Made by a program: the position numbers and the translations under genes
Part shown: positions 20,241 to 31,540 of the stretch, piece by piece
How positions within the stretch are numbered: position 1 is the first letter of the stretch
Layout: the number at the start of each line of letters is the position of its first letter
Assembly (NCBI RefSeq): GCF_011397635.1
Contig: NC_064763.1
Coordinates: 24,813,437-24,877,436 of the forward strand
Direction of reading: 5' to 3'
Source: Epinephelus fuscoguttatus
Lineage: Eukaryota; Chordata; Actinopteri; Perciformes; Serranidae
DNA: 64,000 nt
The notes under the pieces: generated by a model
Told to the model about the DNA's origin: nothing
Seen by the model: the letters and a program-made list of their open reading frames with translations, nothing else
Database searches by the model: none

Positions 20241-22872
20241 CATCTCATCTTATTAATGTCCTGTCAGATAAATGGAAAAATCTTTGTAAATGAAGTGATA
20301 AAAAAGTTAATATGTTGATTATACCATTCATTTATTGCTTTGCATCTTTTCTCCGTGCAGGAAGGCTTTCTTATGGCAGAACCTATTTCTGGACATTTTT
20401 CAGCTTTATTGCCCAGTTTAAAACATTTGTCAGAAAAGTAATCAAATGTAGTAAGTTACATTACTTTAAAGTAATCAAACTTGTTACATTGCTTATTACA
20501 TTTTAACAGGGTAACTACTAATCTGTGATCTATCAAATTTCAAAAGTAAACTTCCCAACACTGTGTACAATGCTACTTTTGTTTCAATTAAATCTTGCAT
20601 ATTAAAAAGTTGACTTTTTAAGAATGCCTCACAATTAATAAAACTTGCTTTGTAAACCCCACATTCACATATTCTTCAACTTTCCTCCTGTCTTGCTGGC
20701 CTAGCCCAAGTAATTCACTCTCATCTTTTGCGCTTGCACATATTCATTATTTCTGTCTCTAGCAAGCATAATTGGGTGAAAGTCACAAATTAATCTTCTT
20801 ATATTCAGTCTGGTCAGTTTTCCCCAGTTGACCAGATAGGTGGAGAAAATAACATCTAGATGGGCAACAGAGCCAATAAAATTTGGAATGACGTCTCAGA
20901 TAAATTTTTCTTTTCTTAAATCACTGATAAGCCAGTATGGAAGACCACATGTGTCAAGTATGAGTTTATAAAACACACCATTGATTGTCCCAAAAAACAA
21001 AACAAACAAACAAACCCCCCCCCCAAAAAAAAAACAGGATTAAATTAAATATTTTACAAATTATTATACTAAACAAAAAATAAACAGACTAAATTATTTG
21101 GTATATCAATAACTGATAATTAATTGCTGACATTTTCAATAAACTACTATAATATATAAAATAATTTACACTGTAATGTTCATAGGTAGGTCCTGCCTAG
21201 TCATTCCTCTAATTGAAAATCATATCATATTTCACAAATTATATTTCTTTTATTATAACATTATATGATATATTATTATATATTTATTATAATTTAAAAT
21301 GACATCATTATATTAAAATTATGTTTCACAAATCACATTGTATTTCACAGTTAAATAACGTGCTAAGTAGCATGTGGCTTGGTGACCTTTTGAGAGGCGG
21401 TGATGGTTTCTTCTATTCAAACCTGTCATGTCTGACAAATTTGTCTTTTCATTTTTTATTTTTCTTGGTTGAGTCCATGTACAAGTGAGCTAATATGTTT
21501 TCCATTTGTCAGCCTGTAAGTCAAAATTCAGGGCAAAGAGTGTTGGGACTTCCCGGCAGTGCAGCAGCCATTTGCGGATAAAAACTGAAGTTTTCCTCTT
21601 CTCAGTCTAAAAATATACCTCCAGGGTTCAAATCTATAGTACCCACATGTCATCGACCTCTCAGAGGGACTTAGAAAGTCTAAAACCAGCGGGAAGATAA
21701 GAGTGTATCCCACATTAACAGTCTGCAGACTGGGCTGCTGCTGTGAAACTGACCGTATCATGAACTTTCTGATGAAACGCTCATTGTCACAGCGCCATCC
21801 ATCATAGAAACTAATTAATGTACTCCACACCCTGTTGTGTAACTGAAAAGACACAGACCCCGCCTGGCTCTTTGCTTAATACACCCTTGTTGATGTTCCC
21901 TTTTCTGTCCATGTGTTGCCTCTTATTAACTCTGCAGGCTCTAGGAGGCACTGTAGACTGCTTTAATAACAACTGACACTGAGGTCATCTAACAAGCCAC
22001 CATCTCCCATCTCCTCACAGATATGACAATGACCCTGATGACCCTCTTTCATCGGGCTGTATTACATCCATTTAGTCTTTTTCTCTTGTGTCATGGTTTG
22101 GTGACCTGCATCTGAAAAATAAAAACTCTTTAACCCAAATTGGGGTTTCAGGTGAGTCTCAGCTCAACCTATGAGCTCTTTACTCCTCACAGCTACAGCA
22201 TATAAGGCCTGTTGTTTTCTCCAGGACTGTTCCCTTACATAGTGAATTCCAGCTTCTTTGCACCCGCCATCAGTTTACGGCCCACATGTGCAGATCAAAA
22301 CTGCTGAACAAAGCACAAGATGATGTGCTCGGCACTTAAATCTGTGGAGAGAGTGGGTGAGTGTGTGTAGAAGCACTTTGTCATGACATTCGTAGGAGTT
22401 CCTATACTTTGATATTTTGATACTACATGGTACTTGTTTGAATGTATTTGTTTTTAATGTCCTTTGAATTGCTGTGATGTCTTGTTTTGTAATGCTGAAT
22501 TTTCCGTCTGCAAAAACAAGATGCTTTGGTGCTAATAAAGAAACCTTGCAGACACGTGCACAGACAGACCCCAGGTGGCGCTTAAGCACCTGCCCTTTTG
22601 GCCTCTGACTCGATAAATGCCCTTTTAGCAAGACATTTTTTTGTATTTGTTTGTCTAAAATTCTATAAATATTTTATTTTTAAATTAAATTTGGCTCATG
22701 GCATCAGTTCTCAATTAAAAGTTTGTTGCAATGCTCGACACCTGCCCCTGCCCAACCCTCTTTGACTTCCCTTGTTGTCACAACCATCACAGTTAACGCA
22801 CACAAATCGAGTGCCCTGTGGAGTAGCGACCTGACCTGCCTTTGTTAGTGGCAGCCAGCCAGGTAACAAGCC
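20241..22872. other. No gene seen
   Basis: Long AT-rich stretch. An open frame of 108 codons (minus, 21528-21854) has no domain that I recognise, no donor or acceptor around it, and unremarkable codon use. It is most likely chance or an old repeat. A C-run and A-run lie at 21010-21035. Confidence 0.35.
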
Positions 22873-23935
22873 CTTAAGCAGGATTTATACTTCTGCATCG
22901 AATTGATGCTGTACCTATACGGCATATCTGTGTCGCCGCAAAGCCTACGCTGTACCCTACACTGTAGCCTAACATGTACCTCCCAAGAAATGTAACTATG
23001 CGTCGTGGTGACGCAGAACTCCTGTCTATATTTGTACGCTGAAACCATTTCCTTCAGTGGAAACAAAGCTTTCATTTACTTTAATTTCACAGATAAGAAA
23101 CAACAACAAGCCTCCACAAAAAAAGCATTTCAAGTCATGCGTGTGATTTATCCTGGCTTCATATGAGTAGAGGAAAAGTCTGCTAGCTGCTTGTCAAATT
23201 CATACAATGTAAAATTCCATAGGCTTGTGCTAATAACATTAGCATATTATATTTGTTCGGAAAACGTGTTTAATATAAGACAGTTGTTTTGTCAGTGAAC
23301 CTTGTGAGTTTTGTAACGTTACCTTTGTTAAATGTTGCTGTTGTCCTTGGCTTCATATGAGTAGAGTAAATCTCCACTCCTCGCTAGGCTAATTTATACA
23401 ATGTAAAATGCCATAGGCTTGTGCTAATGACGTTAGCATGTTATATTTGTTTGGAAAACATGTTGTTTTGTTGGTGAATCTTGAGAGTTGTAAGGGAGCC
23501 AAATTTTGTAACGTTATTTTGTTAAATTTTGCTGTTGTTCCTGGTTTTATATGAGAAGAGGAAAAGTTCGCTAGCTGCTAGGCTAATTTATACAATGTAA
23601 AATGCCATGGGCTTGTGCTAAAAACATTAGCATGTTGTATTTGTGATGAAAATGTATTCAGCAAAAGACAAGTTCGTTGTCTGTGAATGCTGCGAGTTAT
23701 AGTGGAGCTGATTTGTGCACTTGTGTTTAAAATTGTCTCTACTAAGCCATGTTTAATGTGTGATTTGAATCAATGAAATTTTACAGCACTTCACAGAAAC
23801 CTCTGCCGCTGACTACTGTTTTGGAGGTGTAACTGCAGAGTGACACAGACACACCACCGCACATGTATAAATGCTCCCAAAAGCATAGGCTCTGCATAGA
23901 GCTGATGCACAAGTATAAATCCCTCATAAGCCTCT
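22873..23935. mobile_element. Non-autonomous inverted-repeat element with internal tandem repeats
   Basis: The left end CTTAAGCAGGATTTATACTT (then CTGCATC) and the right end on the reverse strand CTTATGAGGGATTTATACTT (then GTGCATC) pair imperfectly over about 27 bp. Between them lie three tandem units of about 200 bp (see 23145-23720). No transposase. The 'ggatttatacttctgc' ends are typical of an abundant fish MITE group. Confidence 0.6.
23145..23720. repeat. Three tandem ~200-bp repeats
   Basis: Unit starts are near 23150, 23345 and 23550, each beginning 'tcct(t)ggcttcatatgagtaga'-like. Each contains the words 'tacaatgtaaaa(t/a)(t/g)ccat', 'ggcttgtgctaa' and 'cattagcat(g/a)tt'. The third unit is the most diverged at its end. 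Confidence 0.8.
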
Positions 23936-23968
23936 GCATTGTTTGTTGTGAAATTAAACCACTATGAG

Positions 23969-24965
23969 TATAGACGAATTCGGCGAGCGATTTGTGTATG
24001 CTGCCATCTTGCTGCACCGCCATTGCTGCGGTGACATGTGTCAGTCAACGATTCATTATGCTGTCATTGTGAACTGACTCTCTACAATGACAGCATCATG
24101 AAAAGCTGGATTGATGATGTTAGACAGTGGCCTCCGGTAACTGATGAAGGTATCTTAAATGAGTAGCGATATTAATATAGAAATTAATCAATTGTTTGAG
24201 CGATAAGCAGGAAAGATTAGAGTAATGGGGAGATAAAAGAATGTATTATTAAACACTGTATAATATAACGTTAGCATACGTTACGTGTGCTGACGTTAGC
24301 AAGCTAGCAGCGTGACATTTAATCATTATGGACAGGCTACGTGACTAAAAACAACAACAACACGTGTTTGTGTTTTGTTTTAGGTATTCAACAATATTTT
24401 ATTGATCGCCTGGCCTCCGATGACCAAAAAAACGGCAATTACAGGTCTCTGATTGAGGGTCAAAATTACCTGAGCTCCGGATGGGTTGGGCAAATTTTAC
24501 ACCGCCTTTTAGACAACCATCACATCATATTGAAGGCAATCAATATTGATCGCCTTCAATATGATGTGATGGTCACGTAGCCTGTGATTAAATGCCATAA
24601 TACCTAGCCATAATGATTAAATGTCACGCTGCTAGCTTGCTAACGTCAGCACACGTAACGTATGCTAACGTTATATTACACAGTGTTTAATGATACATTA
24701 TCTCCCCATTACTCTAATCTTTCCTGCTTATCGCTCAAACAAATGATTAATTTCTATATTAATATTGCTACTCATTTAAGATACCTTCATCAGTTACCGG
24801 AGGCCACTGTCTAACATCAGCAATCCAGCTATTCATGATGCTGTCATTGTAGAGAGTCAGTTCACAATGACAGCATAATGAATCGATGACTGACACATGT
24901 CACCGCAGCAATGGCGCCGCCGCAAGATGGCGGCATACACAAATCGCTCACCGAATTTGTCTATA
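23969..24965. mobile_element. Foldback/palindromic DNA element, about 1 kb, ~380-bp arms
   Basis: Left arm 23969-24345 and right arm 24572-24965 are reverse complements with few mismatches. The main differences are a 23-26 bp block present only in the right arm near 24585-24610 and a short indel in the left arm near 24237-24245. Ends read TATAGAC(G/A)AATTCGG. The arms flank a 226-bp core that contains an open frame (24341-24580) preceded by a TTTTGTTTTAG acceptor-like site. A second small palindrome (about 21-bp arms) sits at 24518-24573. See the findings for a possible origin from a larger autonomous element. Confidence 0.9.
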
Positions 24966-25129
24966 TAGGTAGTGAAATAAAAATGTGAGTAAGTAAAATA
25001 TGTGCTACTGTATGCTGCTAACTTTATTTTTTACTTTATATAAATGTTTATGTGAGGGGTGGCCCTTTTTTTACTTGAGCACATGCCCCCCAGAAGGTCT
25101 GTACACGGCCCTGAAACCTCAAACCATAA

Positions 25130-25400
25130 AATACTGACAACTTCAACATGTTTAATTTAAGTTAATGGTTTTGTTTGTTTACTGTTTGTTCACAAAGTTG
25201 AGGTGAATCATAGAGCAATGAGTTCCACTGAATACCGCCTGCAGTTATAATTAGGAAAGTGTGTTGCAATGCCTCCTGCATCTATTTAACAGCAAGAAGG
25301 CTGTGTCTTTTAAAGATGAAATAAAGTTTAAAAATGAACTAAGAAAAGAAGAATCTGGTAACTCTAGTTTTATGGATCACATTTGCCTCAGTCTCGGAGT
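25130..25400. repeat. Intact copy of the repeat that Tc1 split at 2516
   Basis: Matches 2370-2516 followed directly by 4147-4250, with the junction GCCTCCTGCATCTATTTAAC where the other copy has the 1628-bp transposon. It therefore preserves the pre-insertion target site with a single TA. Confidence 0.85.
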
Positions 25401-26815
25401 CATGTGGGCCAAAGCTGGCACGTCAACATGTTGTTGTTTTCCCCTTGGCTGTTGAAAAATCACAATAATGATTTACTTGGTTAATAATTTGTGAAATTTG
25501 TATTATCGGGCCAATAAGTTGCATTGATCATGTCTTACTGTTCATGTTCGTTATAAATCAAACACCCGTACTATTTGTTATGCAGATCTTTGATGCTGCT
25601 ATAACAGGACTATGTAGTATTCATTTGGACTGTGTTTTATTTCATATATAAAATAAATTTGTTCCTTATGGACTTGTTTGCGATGAGGAAAGCAGACCTA
25701 TCCCAGCCACCCGGTGGTCCGGGGAAAAAGTGATGTGATCCAGGGCCGAGAGGGGCAGTGCATTGTGGGATTATATAACAAACCGTCTAACAGTTACCAT
25801 CTGCTTGATTTTGTGTCACTTCCAGAGTCACAACAGAAACATTTCTTAGTCAGTAACTTTACATCTGTCTCCAACTTGCTCGCTTATCACACCATCTCTG
25901 TTCCTATGAATTTATGTGTAAGTGTCACTGTTTCTCTCAGGGGCTTTCTGTGGATAAACTCTTTACAGACCTTCAACTGACTCACTTTACCATGAACATT
26001 ATTAAGTAATGCAAAAATAGACACAAGTTTCAGTATTAGACTCCATAGACACAACCTGTATTACACAATACATAAATATACCCATGTTGCTTCATGCAAA
26101 TATATGCATCTCCTTCACACTTACACACCCACACTCTTCCCTGTTAGACCCAAACACCTCCACTCACCCACAGACAAATGCTCATACAAAACAGGAGGAA
26201 AATAATCATATAAGAAATAAAAGTAATAAATAATTTATCTAGTTATTCACAATGTTATACTTGTCAACAGAATCCTCCTGCAGAAATGAATGAAGCAGAC
26301 AAAGAGCAGGAATATGACATATACGGGAGAGCGGGGTTGGTTGGGACACGTTTGTATCGACATGAAATAAACTTTAAACACTCAAAGACAGATACAGGTG
26401 TCTACTCACAAATTATAGAGTTTTTAGACCTCAACCCAAACATGAAAGGCACAAATTTGTTAAATGTACAGGGAGTTCATTTTTGGGACAGTGGGTACGG
26501 TCCGTAAGTACACCTTGTTCTGAGCTAGAAAATATAATTTAAATGGAAAAAAATGTCTAGATCTGAACAGCTGAAATTTACGATGTCATTTTCTCACACA
26601 TTTCTTTGAGAAAAGGAAAAATTTTGTCAAGCGATTTTCATCAGTTGAGGTAAAGAGTTCTCATTGTATTGGTACCTATCATGTCAATGTGTTTCCTATA
26701 GGCTGCATGTAGCCCGTACGTTTATTAAGGCTCTTGACTTTGTTTCATGTTTTGAAAGTACAATAAAAGTCAATAAAAACAACTTGAGAATTTAAAACAA
26801 CACATTCTCACTCGA
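25401..26815. other. No gene supported
   Basis: A 73-codon frame at 26286-26507 follows a CCTCCTGCAG acceptor-like site and overlaps a donor-like GTCC|GTAAGT. It is too short, lacks a known domain, and starts with wording ('gagagcggggttggttggga') that looks like a fish repeat. I do not call it a gene. Confidence 0.35.
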
Positions 26816-26819
26816 CGTC

Positions 26820-27272
26820 CAGGGTACCCTAGGTGTGTTGGTTTTGGTGTTGATGTTCTGGGACGCTCAAGTCAAGTTCTGCCTGTTCCATGCATTGTCT
26901 TTTTTTTTTCAAAATAAACTTCTGTTTTCACAGGAAATTTACCGTTTACATACAGTCTCTTTCAAAATAAACACACTGCATTGGTACAACACTGCAAACT
27001 GACATTTTTTTCCCTCAACATCAAACACACGTGGTTATGTTGTGCCATCACACACACATGGTTGGGTTTTGGCAAAAAGAACAGGGTTTGGCTTTACAAT
27101 CTTACGGAAAGCAAACACCACCCTCCTTGGTCCATCCACAACCCCTCCCACCTGCCCTACTCGGACTTGTGCCGCCTTAACGTGAAAGGACGGCTTTTTG
27201 TTGTCGATGTCTGACGCCAGAAGTCACTGCCCAAGCGCCTTATTTCAGCGACTTCGGAGCAAGACCAGGTTG
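26820..27272 (+). repeat. Long inverted repeat, left arm
   Basis: Imperfect reverse complement (about three quarters identical by eye) of 28573-29015. Shared landmarks include TAGGTGTGTTGG/GGGTGTGTTGG, TTTTCACAGGAAATTTACC, ACAGTCTCTTTCA, CACGTGGTTATGTT, GTCTGACGC..AAGTCACTGCCCAA and GACC(A/G)GGTTG. Non-coding. Confidence 0.8.
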
Positions 27273-27671
27273 AAAGGAAAGTCAAATAGATGAACTCTGC
27301 ATATTTAAAATACGCTCAGGGGTTGAAATGCTGGCCTACATGAGATTCATGCTTTTTTTTTGTACCCTCAGTGATTTTTCAGTGGATCTTATTAAATCAG
27401 GACAAGCCTTTGTCTGGTTTTCACTGCATTTTGTAGATTTATAACAAGGTAGGATCTATAAACAATACTGTCCAAACCATCCCAGTGAGAGCAGACACAC
27501 TTTGGACTCCTGTGTTGGCTACCAACAAAAATTAAGTTTGTTGTATGTGACATAACAAAAACAGGGGTAGAAGAAAAATACCAATAGAGCTCAAAATTAA
27601 CATAGAAGCTGTAGATTTTAAAAGTGTGAATAAAATGTGAGGAATAGTCAGAAGGTATAGGCATAGTTGCT
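27273..27671. other. No gene seen
   Basis: Spacer between the long inverted repeats. No exon, no RNA gene. Confidence 0.35.
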
Positions 27672-27750
27672 TAAATCAAATCAAATCAACTTTATTTAGA
27701 TGGCACTTTTCATACAACAGTAACACAAAGTGCCTCACAGAGGTTAAAAA
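27672..27750 (+). repeat. Short interspersed repeat fragment
   Basis: 'actttatttagatggcactt' followed by 'acacaaagtgcctcacag' is a phrase common to many fish retroposon remnants ('...tttatatagcacttt...aaagtgcttcaca'). The SINE at 27763 inserted into its right side. Confidence 0.45.
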
Positions 27751-27762
27751 CAACAAAGAATC

Positions 27763-27959
27763 GGGGCACTGGTGGCTTAGTGGGTAGAGCAGGTGCCCCA
27801 TGTACAAGGCTGTTGCCGCAGCAGCCCGGGTTCGAGTCCAGCCTGTGGCCCTTTGCTGCATGTCACTCCCCCTCTCTCTCCCCCTTTCACACTCATCTGT
27901 CCTGTCAATTAAAGGCTAAAATGCCCCAAAAAATATCTTAAAAAAAAAAACAAAAAAAA
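27763..27959 (+). mobile_element. tRNA-derived SINE, full length, 11-bp target duplication
   Basis: Starts GGGGCACTGGTGGCTTAGTG with an A box (TGGCTTAGTGGGTAGAGCAG) and a B box (GGGTTCGAGTCC). The body contains CCTGTGGCCCTTTGCTGC and a CT-rich run, ending in CCAAAAAATATC and A-rich sequence. Perfect direct repeats AACAAAGAATC are at 27752-27762 and 27960-27970. It is better preserved than the copy at 14585. Confidence 0.93.
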
Positions 27960-27970
27960 AACAAAGAATC

Positions 27971-28572
27971 AAAACAGAAAACAAAAAAGAAAGGCTGTGA
28001 TGCTCCAAGCTGACGGTTGGCGGTCGGTTAATGTTGGTGCCACTGGTGAATGTGTGTTTGTTGGCTTTTTTCGGCTGACTGTTGAATCGGCATCGGAGGT
28101 GGCAGAGCCCATTAGTGAATGAAGTCGCTGTGATTGGCAGTTCTGCTTAGTGCACAAGAAGAAAAACGGAAGTGAGGAAAGTCAACAAACGACGAAAGTC
28201 AAGAGGGCGTGAGAATGAAACAAACTTGTTATGTGTGGTATGATTATTTGTTTTAGCCACTGAGCTCTTGAACAGAAATGGTTTGGAATTGTTTGTGTTA
28301 TTGCTGTTAGGATACAGTAAATATCCTTTGTTCTTTGAACAGCTGGTTGTGTTGTTAGTGAGTTAACTGGCTAACTAACATCTTGTATCCGTCCTGTCGG
28401 TCTTTTGGTTTTTCTTTTTGAATTACGATTACAGACTACATCCACCTGCTGCAACAGAGTTATTTCCTCGTGCTGATTGGCCGTCAGCTGTAGTTTTTAC
28501 AGTGTGTTTAGGTGTTTCTTTTTGGCCAGCACACAGGCAACGTAATGCAATGCAACAGTCAGTCTTTGTCAC
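27971..28572. other. No gene seen
   Basis: Spacer inside the inverted-repeat pair; nothing assignable. Confidence 0.35.
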
Positions 28573-29015
28573 CAACCCGGTCTAAATCCAAAGCTGTTGA
28601 AATCACTTGGGCAGTGACTTACAGCGTCAGACACTGATGAAAAAAGGCATGTGGTGGGACAAGAATGAAGTTAAGGTGGCAAAAGTTTAAGTAGAGTGGA
28701 TGGGAGGGGTGGTGGATGAGTCCAACAAACACGACTTTAACCCGGGAGAGGGGTGTCACATCCCGTTGGATTATAAAGCCAGGCCTGTTCTTCTTTACTA
28801 AACATAACCACGTGCACAAGTTGTTGGAGGAAAAACAACATCACTTTGCATTGTTGCACTGACGTAATGTGTTTATTGTGAAAGAGACTGTGTGTAAAAG
28901 GTAAATTTCCTGTGAAAATAGGAGTGTATTTTGAAAGAAGATGATGCATATACTGTAACTGGCACAACTTGACAGGGTGTCCCAGAATGTCAACAACCAA
29001 CACACCCAGGGAACC
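28573..29015 (-). repeat. Long inverted repeat, right arm
   Basis: Partner of 26820-27272. The pair could be the ends of one 2.2-kb element later invaded by the SINE, or two copies of one repeat in opposite orientation. Confidence 0.8.
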
Positions 29016-29900
29016 TTTCATATCATATATGGAAGTGGAAAGTTCATGACTAAACAATATGTGATGAAGTCAGAGTAAGAATGTGTTGTCGTCACTGCTA
29101 GTTCTCGTCAGTCCCGACCGACACTACTCTCCCCTACATTAAAATGGAAACTGACTCCATCAGTTAAGTGAGATTTGTCTGAGGTGTTGTTTCTCAATCA
29201 GAGCTGATTGAACTCTTCTGGTACAGGACAATGCAAGCTGATCGTGGTCACCTTTTCTGCAGACAAAGCTCAAAAAGGGCAGAGCGGAGATGTGAGCGTG
29301 CAGCTGGATTTATGGCCACAGCTGCCACATAAAGTTTCTTTCCACATGTCACAACAAAACATCTTGTACTTTTCCCTGGAAGTGCTGAGTGGAGTTTTCT
29401 TGCTGTTCTGTTGGTGTTATCTCAAATTATTTACCACTCCTTGTTATTTTACCTCTTGTTTTAACTTGTTTCAGTTTGTTTTTTAAGAAAAGTACCAGCA
29501 TTTCATACATTAGGAATCATTCCTGGAACAAGCCTAGGCAGATTTATTTCCGTCCTTATGGTGAGCAGCTGCACAGCAGTTTCACTCCTTTCCGTTTTGC
29601 TGCTGCGTTTGGAAATAAGTGATGCATTTCATTTAGGTGAGAGGTTATGGTGGCTGAGAAGATGGGATCGACTGCCTTGAGTCACTGGCATATGTCAGGG
29701 ATGACATGTGTCTGTGAATCGAAGGCCCTGACACAGACATTTCCCAATCCTATTGAATTTCCCTCAACCCTAAAAGGAAAACAAGAGCTCATTAAGAAGC
29801 GAGGCATGCTCTGAAAAACCTGCAAACCAGAGGAGGGAGGTGGAGCTGGTGCAGACAGAATAAGGGGGGGATTGTGGGAGGGCAGAAAGAAGGAGGTGAT
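29016..29900. other. No gene seen; upstream flank of lrrn4cl
   Basis: Intergenic. No conserved exon or repeat I can name. Confidence 0.35.
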
Positions 29901-30013
29901 TGTTGGGGAGAGCGTTAAAAGGAGGAGAGAGCAAGACAGGGAGCAAGTGGAAGACAGACGAGGAGCTCACTCACATTTTGATAGAGATAGAAACAAACTT
30001 TTGCAAACAGCAG
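29901..30013 (+). promoter_or_regulatory. lrrn4cl: Probable promoter and 5' non-coding exon of lrrn4cl
   Basis: A purine-rich segment with GTTAAAAGG at about 29913 (weak TATA-like) is followed about 90 bp later by a consensus donor AACAGCAG|GTAAGT at 30013/30014. The coding exon has a matching acceptor just upstream of its ATG, so this is best read as the first, untranslated exon. The transcription start is not determined. Confidence 0.5.
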
Positions 30014-30797
30014 GTAAGTTCATATCTTTTAATATCTGACAAAGTGAATAGAGTTTAGCTGTGGTGTAAAACAAAGAGCACTGTTCAGCTGGGGGCTCCT
30101 GCTCTGTTCACAGCACAGTTAATCACAGAGATATCTTAGGAAATTTTTGAATGGGCTTCCTTGTTATCTCCTCATGCACGCCCACCGCAGAGCATATTTC
30201 AGGTATGCTTGTTCGGATTCTTGTGGAAACTGTAAAAGACAACTTTCCCGTAACTGGATCCAGCTGAGAGGTCTGCGCCGTGCCTTGGGTGTGTAGGCAT
30301 TTGGTCCTGTTGTGCAATACCGCCTGGAATGCTGAATTAGTGTGAAGTACCTCCAAAACTTAACAAATGAGGATTATTCCTGGCAGCTTTGTGTACAAGA
30401 CCATAAATCATTGACAAACATGCCAGAGAATAATAAATTTCAACTAATTAAGTGTCCACAAGTTTTGTCATTGGCTCTCCCAAGAGTAAAAGCAGTGCAC
30501 TCTGTTTTTTGTTTTTTTTTTTTAGAAGAGTTTGAAGGTTTTTTGTTTTCCAGCAGAGAGTAGGCTCAGATTTAGCCGATACATTCCCTCCCTGTGCAGT
30601 CATATAATCTTTAACAGAAACAGCATCAGGGGAGGAATAACTGTGTCCTCATTTAGGCTCTTTCATGCAAGAAAACAGAAGAAGCTGACTCTGAATGTAC
30701 ATATGGCTGGGAAACCCAAGGGGCTGATACTTACTATTGCTATGCAAGAAACAGATTTCAAACTAACTGATGGAATTTTGCTTTCTGTGATCTCCAG
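30014..30797 (+). other. lrrn4cl: Probable lrrn4cl 5' UTR intron
   Basis: Bounded by GTAAGT and by TTTCTGTGATCTCCAG at 30782-30797. A T-run is at 30508-30525. It contains no coding block. Confidence 0.55.
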
Positions 30798-30805
30798 ACA
30801 GCACG

Positions 30806-31540
30806 ATGGCTGCCAGCAGGGACCTGCCTTTCCCCCTGGTGATCGTTTGCCTGGTTCTCATCAGAGGTTACTTTTCCCTGCCTACGACATCACAAGTTGC
30901 AGGCACAAATCCCACGAGATCTCTGGCACCACATGGGTTTTCGACCAAGGCCGTTACACTTCCTGCTGATGATTACTCTCAATATGAAGACTCAGTCACC
31001 CCTGCTGTAAATACTAAAGTGCTTTCAAATGCAGGACCCCATGAGCGATGCAACTACGATCCCTGTCGCGAGAGTCAGGTCCCCTGTCCTGATCTAGCAG
31101 CCCGCACTGGCTGCTTGTGTCCAGGGTTCACTTTATACAATGAAGTTCCAGAGGCTCCAAGACTGAAATCAGTGGCTTGGAACGGGTCAGAGGTCGTCAT
31201 TCAGTGGTGTGCACCCAATTCATACGTCACATCTTACATTGTGACAGTAGGAGGGGAAGAGGCGCAGACGTTTGAGAAGGACAGAAGGAGCGGCGGAGTG
31301 GGAGACATCGACCACATCGCAAAAGTTTGTGTGGCTGCGGTGAACGGTGCTGGAGAAGGTGAAAAGGATTGCCAGATGTACCATCCCAGTGACAGCAGTC
31401 TGCCGCTCAAAGCAGGACTCATCGGGGGAGCTCTGGGGCTCCTGCTCCTCCTCCTGCTGGGCGTCCTGCTCTGGAGGCACAAGAGGCAAAGGAAACAGGA
31501 AGCCAGCATCTCGATGCATGACACAGCAGGGACACAGTGA
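30806..31540 (+). CDS. lrrn4cl: LRRN4 C-terminal-like protein (type I membrane, FN3-like domain)
   Basis: Single coding exon, 244 aa, close to the length of mammalian LRRN4CL. A signal peptide (about residues 1-25, core FPLVIVCLVLIRGYFSLP) is followed by a Thr/Ser/Pro-rich extracellular stretch. The family's signature Cys block follows: CNYDPCRESQVPC at 82-94, then GCLCPG at 102-107. A fibronectin-III-like domain spans about residues 115-190 (PEAPRLKSVAW, VIQWCAPNS, VCVAAVNGAG), and a transmembrane helix about 204-223 (AGLIGGALGLLLLLLLGVLL). A short basic cytoplasmic tail begins WRHKRQRK. Asn 126 lies in an NGS sequon. The ATG at 30806 sits 9 bp after a good acceptor and is the first in frame that gives a signal peptide. 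The role is poorly known; it is a cell-surface protein. Identification rests on recalled family motifs. Confidence 0.85.
   Translation: MAASRDLPFPLVIVCLVLIRGYFSLPTTSQVAGTNPTRSLAPHGFSTKAVTLPADDYSQYEDSVTPAVNTKVLSNAGPHERCNYDPCRESQVPCPDLAARTGCLCPGFTLYNEVPEAPRLKSVAWNGSEVVIQWCAPNSYVTSYIVTVGGEEAQTFEKDRRSGGVGDIDHIAKVCVAAVNGAGEGEKDCQMYHPSDSSLPLKAGLIGGALGLLLLLLLGVLLWRHKRQRKQEASISMHDTAGTQ

Noticed and set aside
21528-21854. 108-codon minus-strand frame
   Set aside because: No domain recognised, no splice context, and no second exon.
26286-26507. 73-codon frame between acceptor-like and donor-like sites
   Set aside because: No family resemblance and no partner exons; the start resembles a fish repeat phrase. 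One good-looking splice site is expected by chance.
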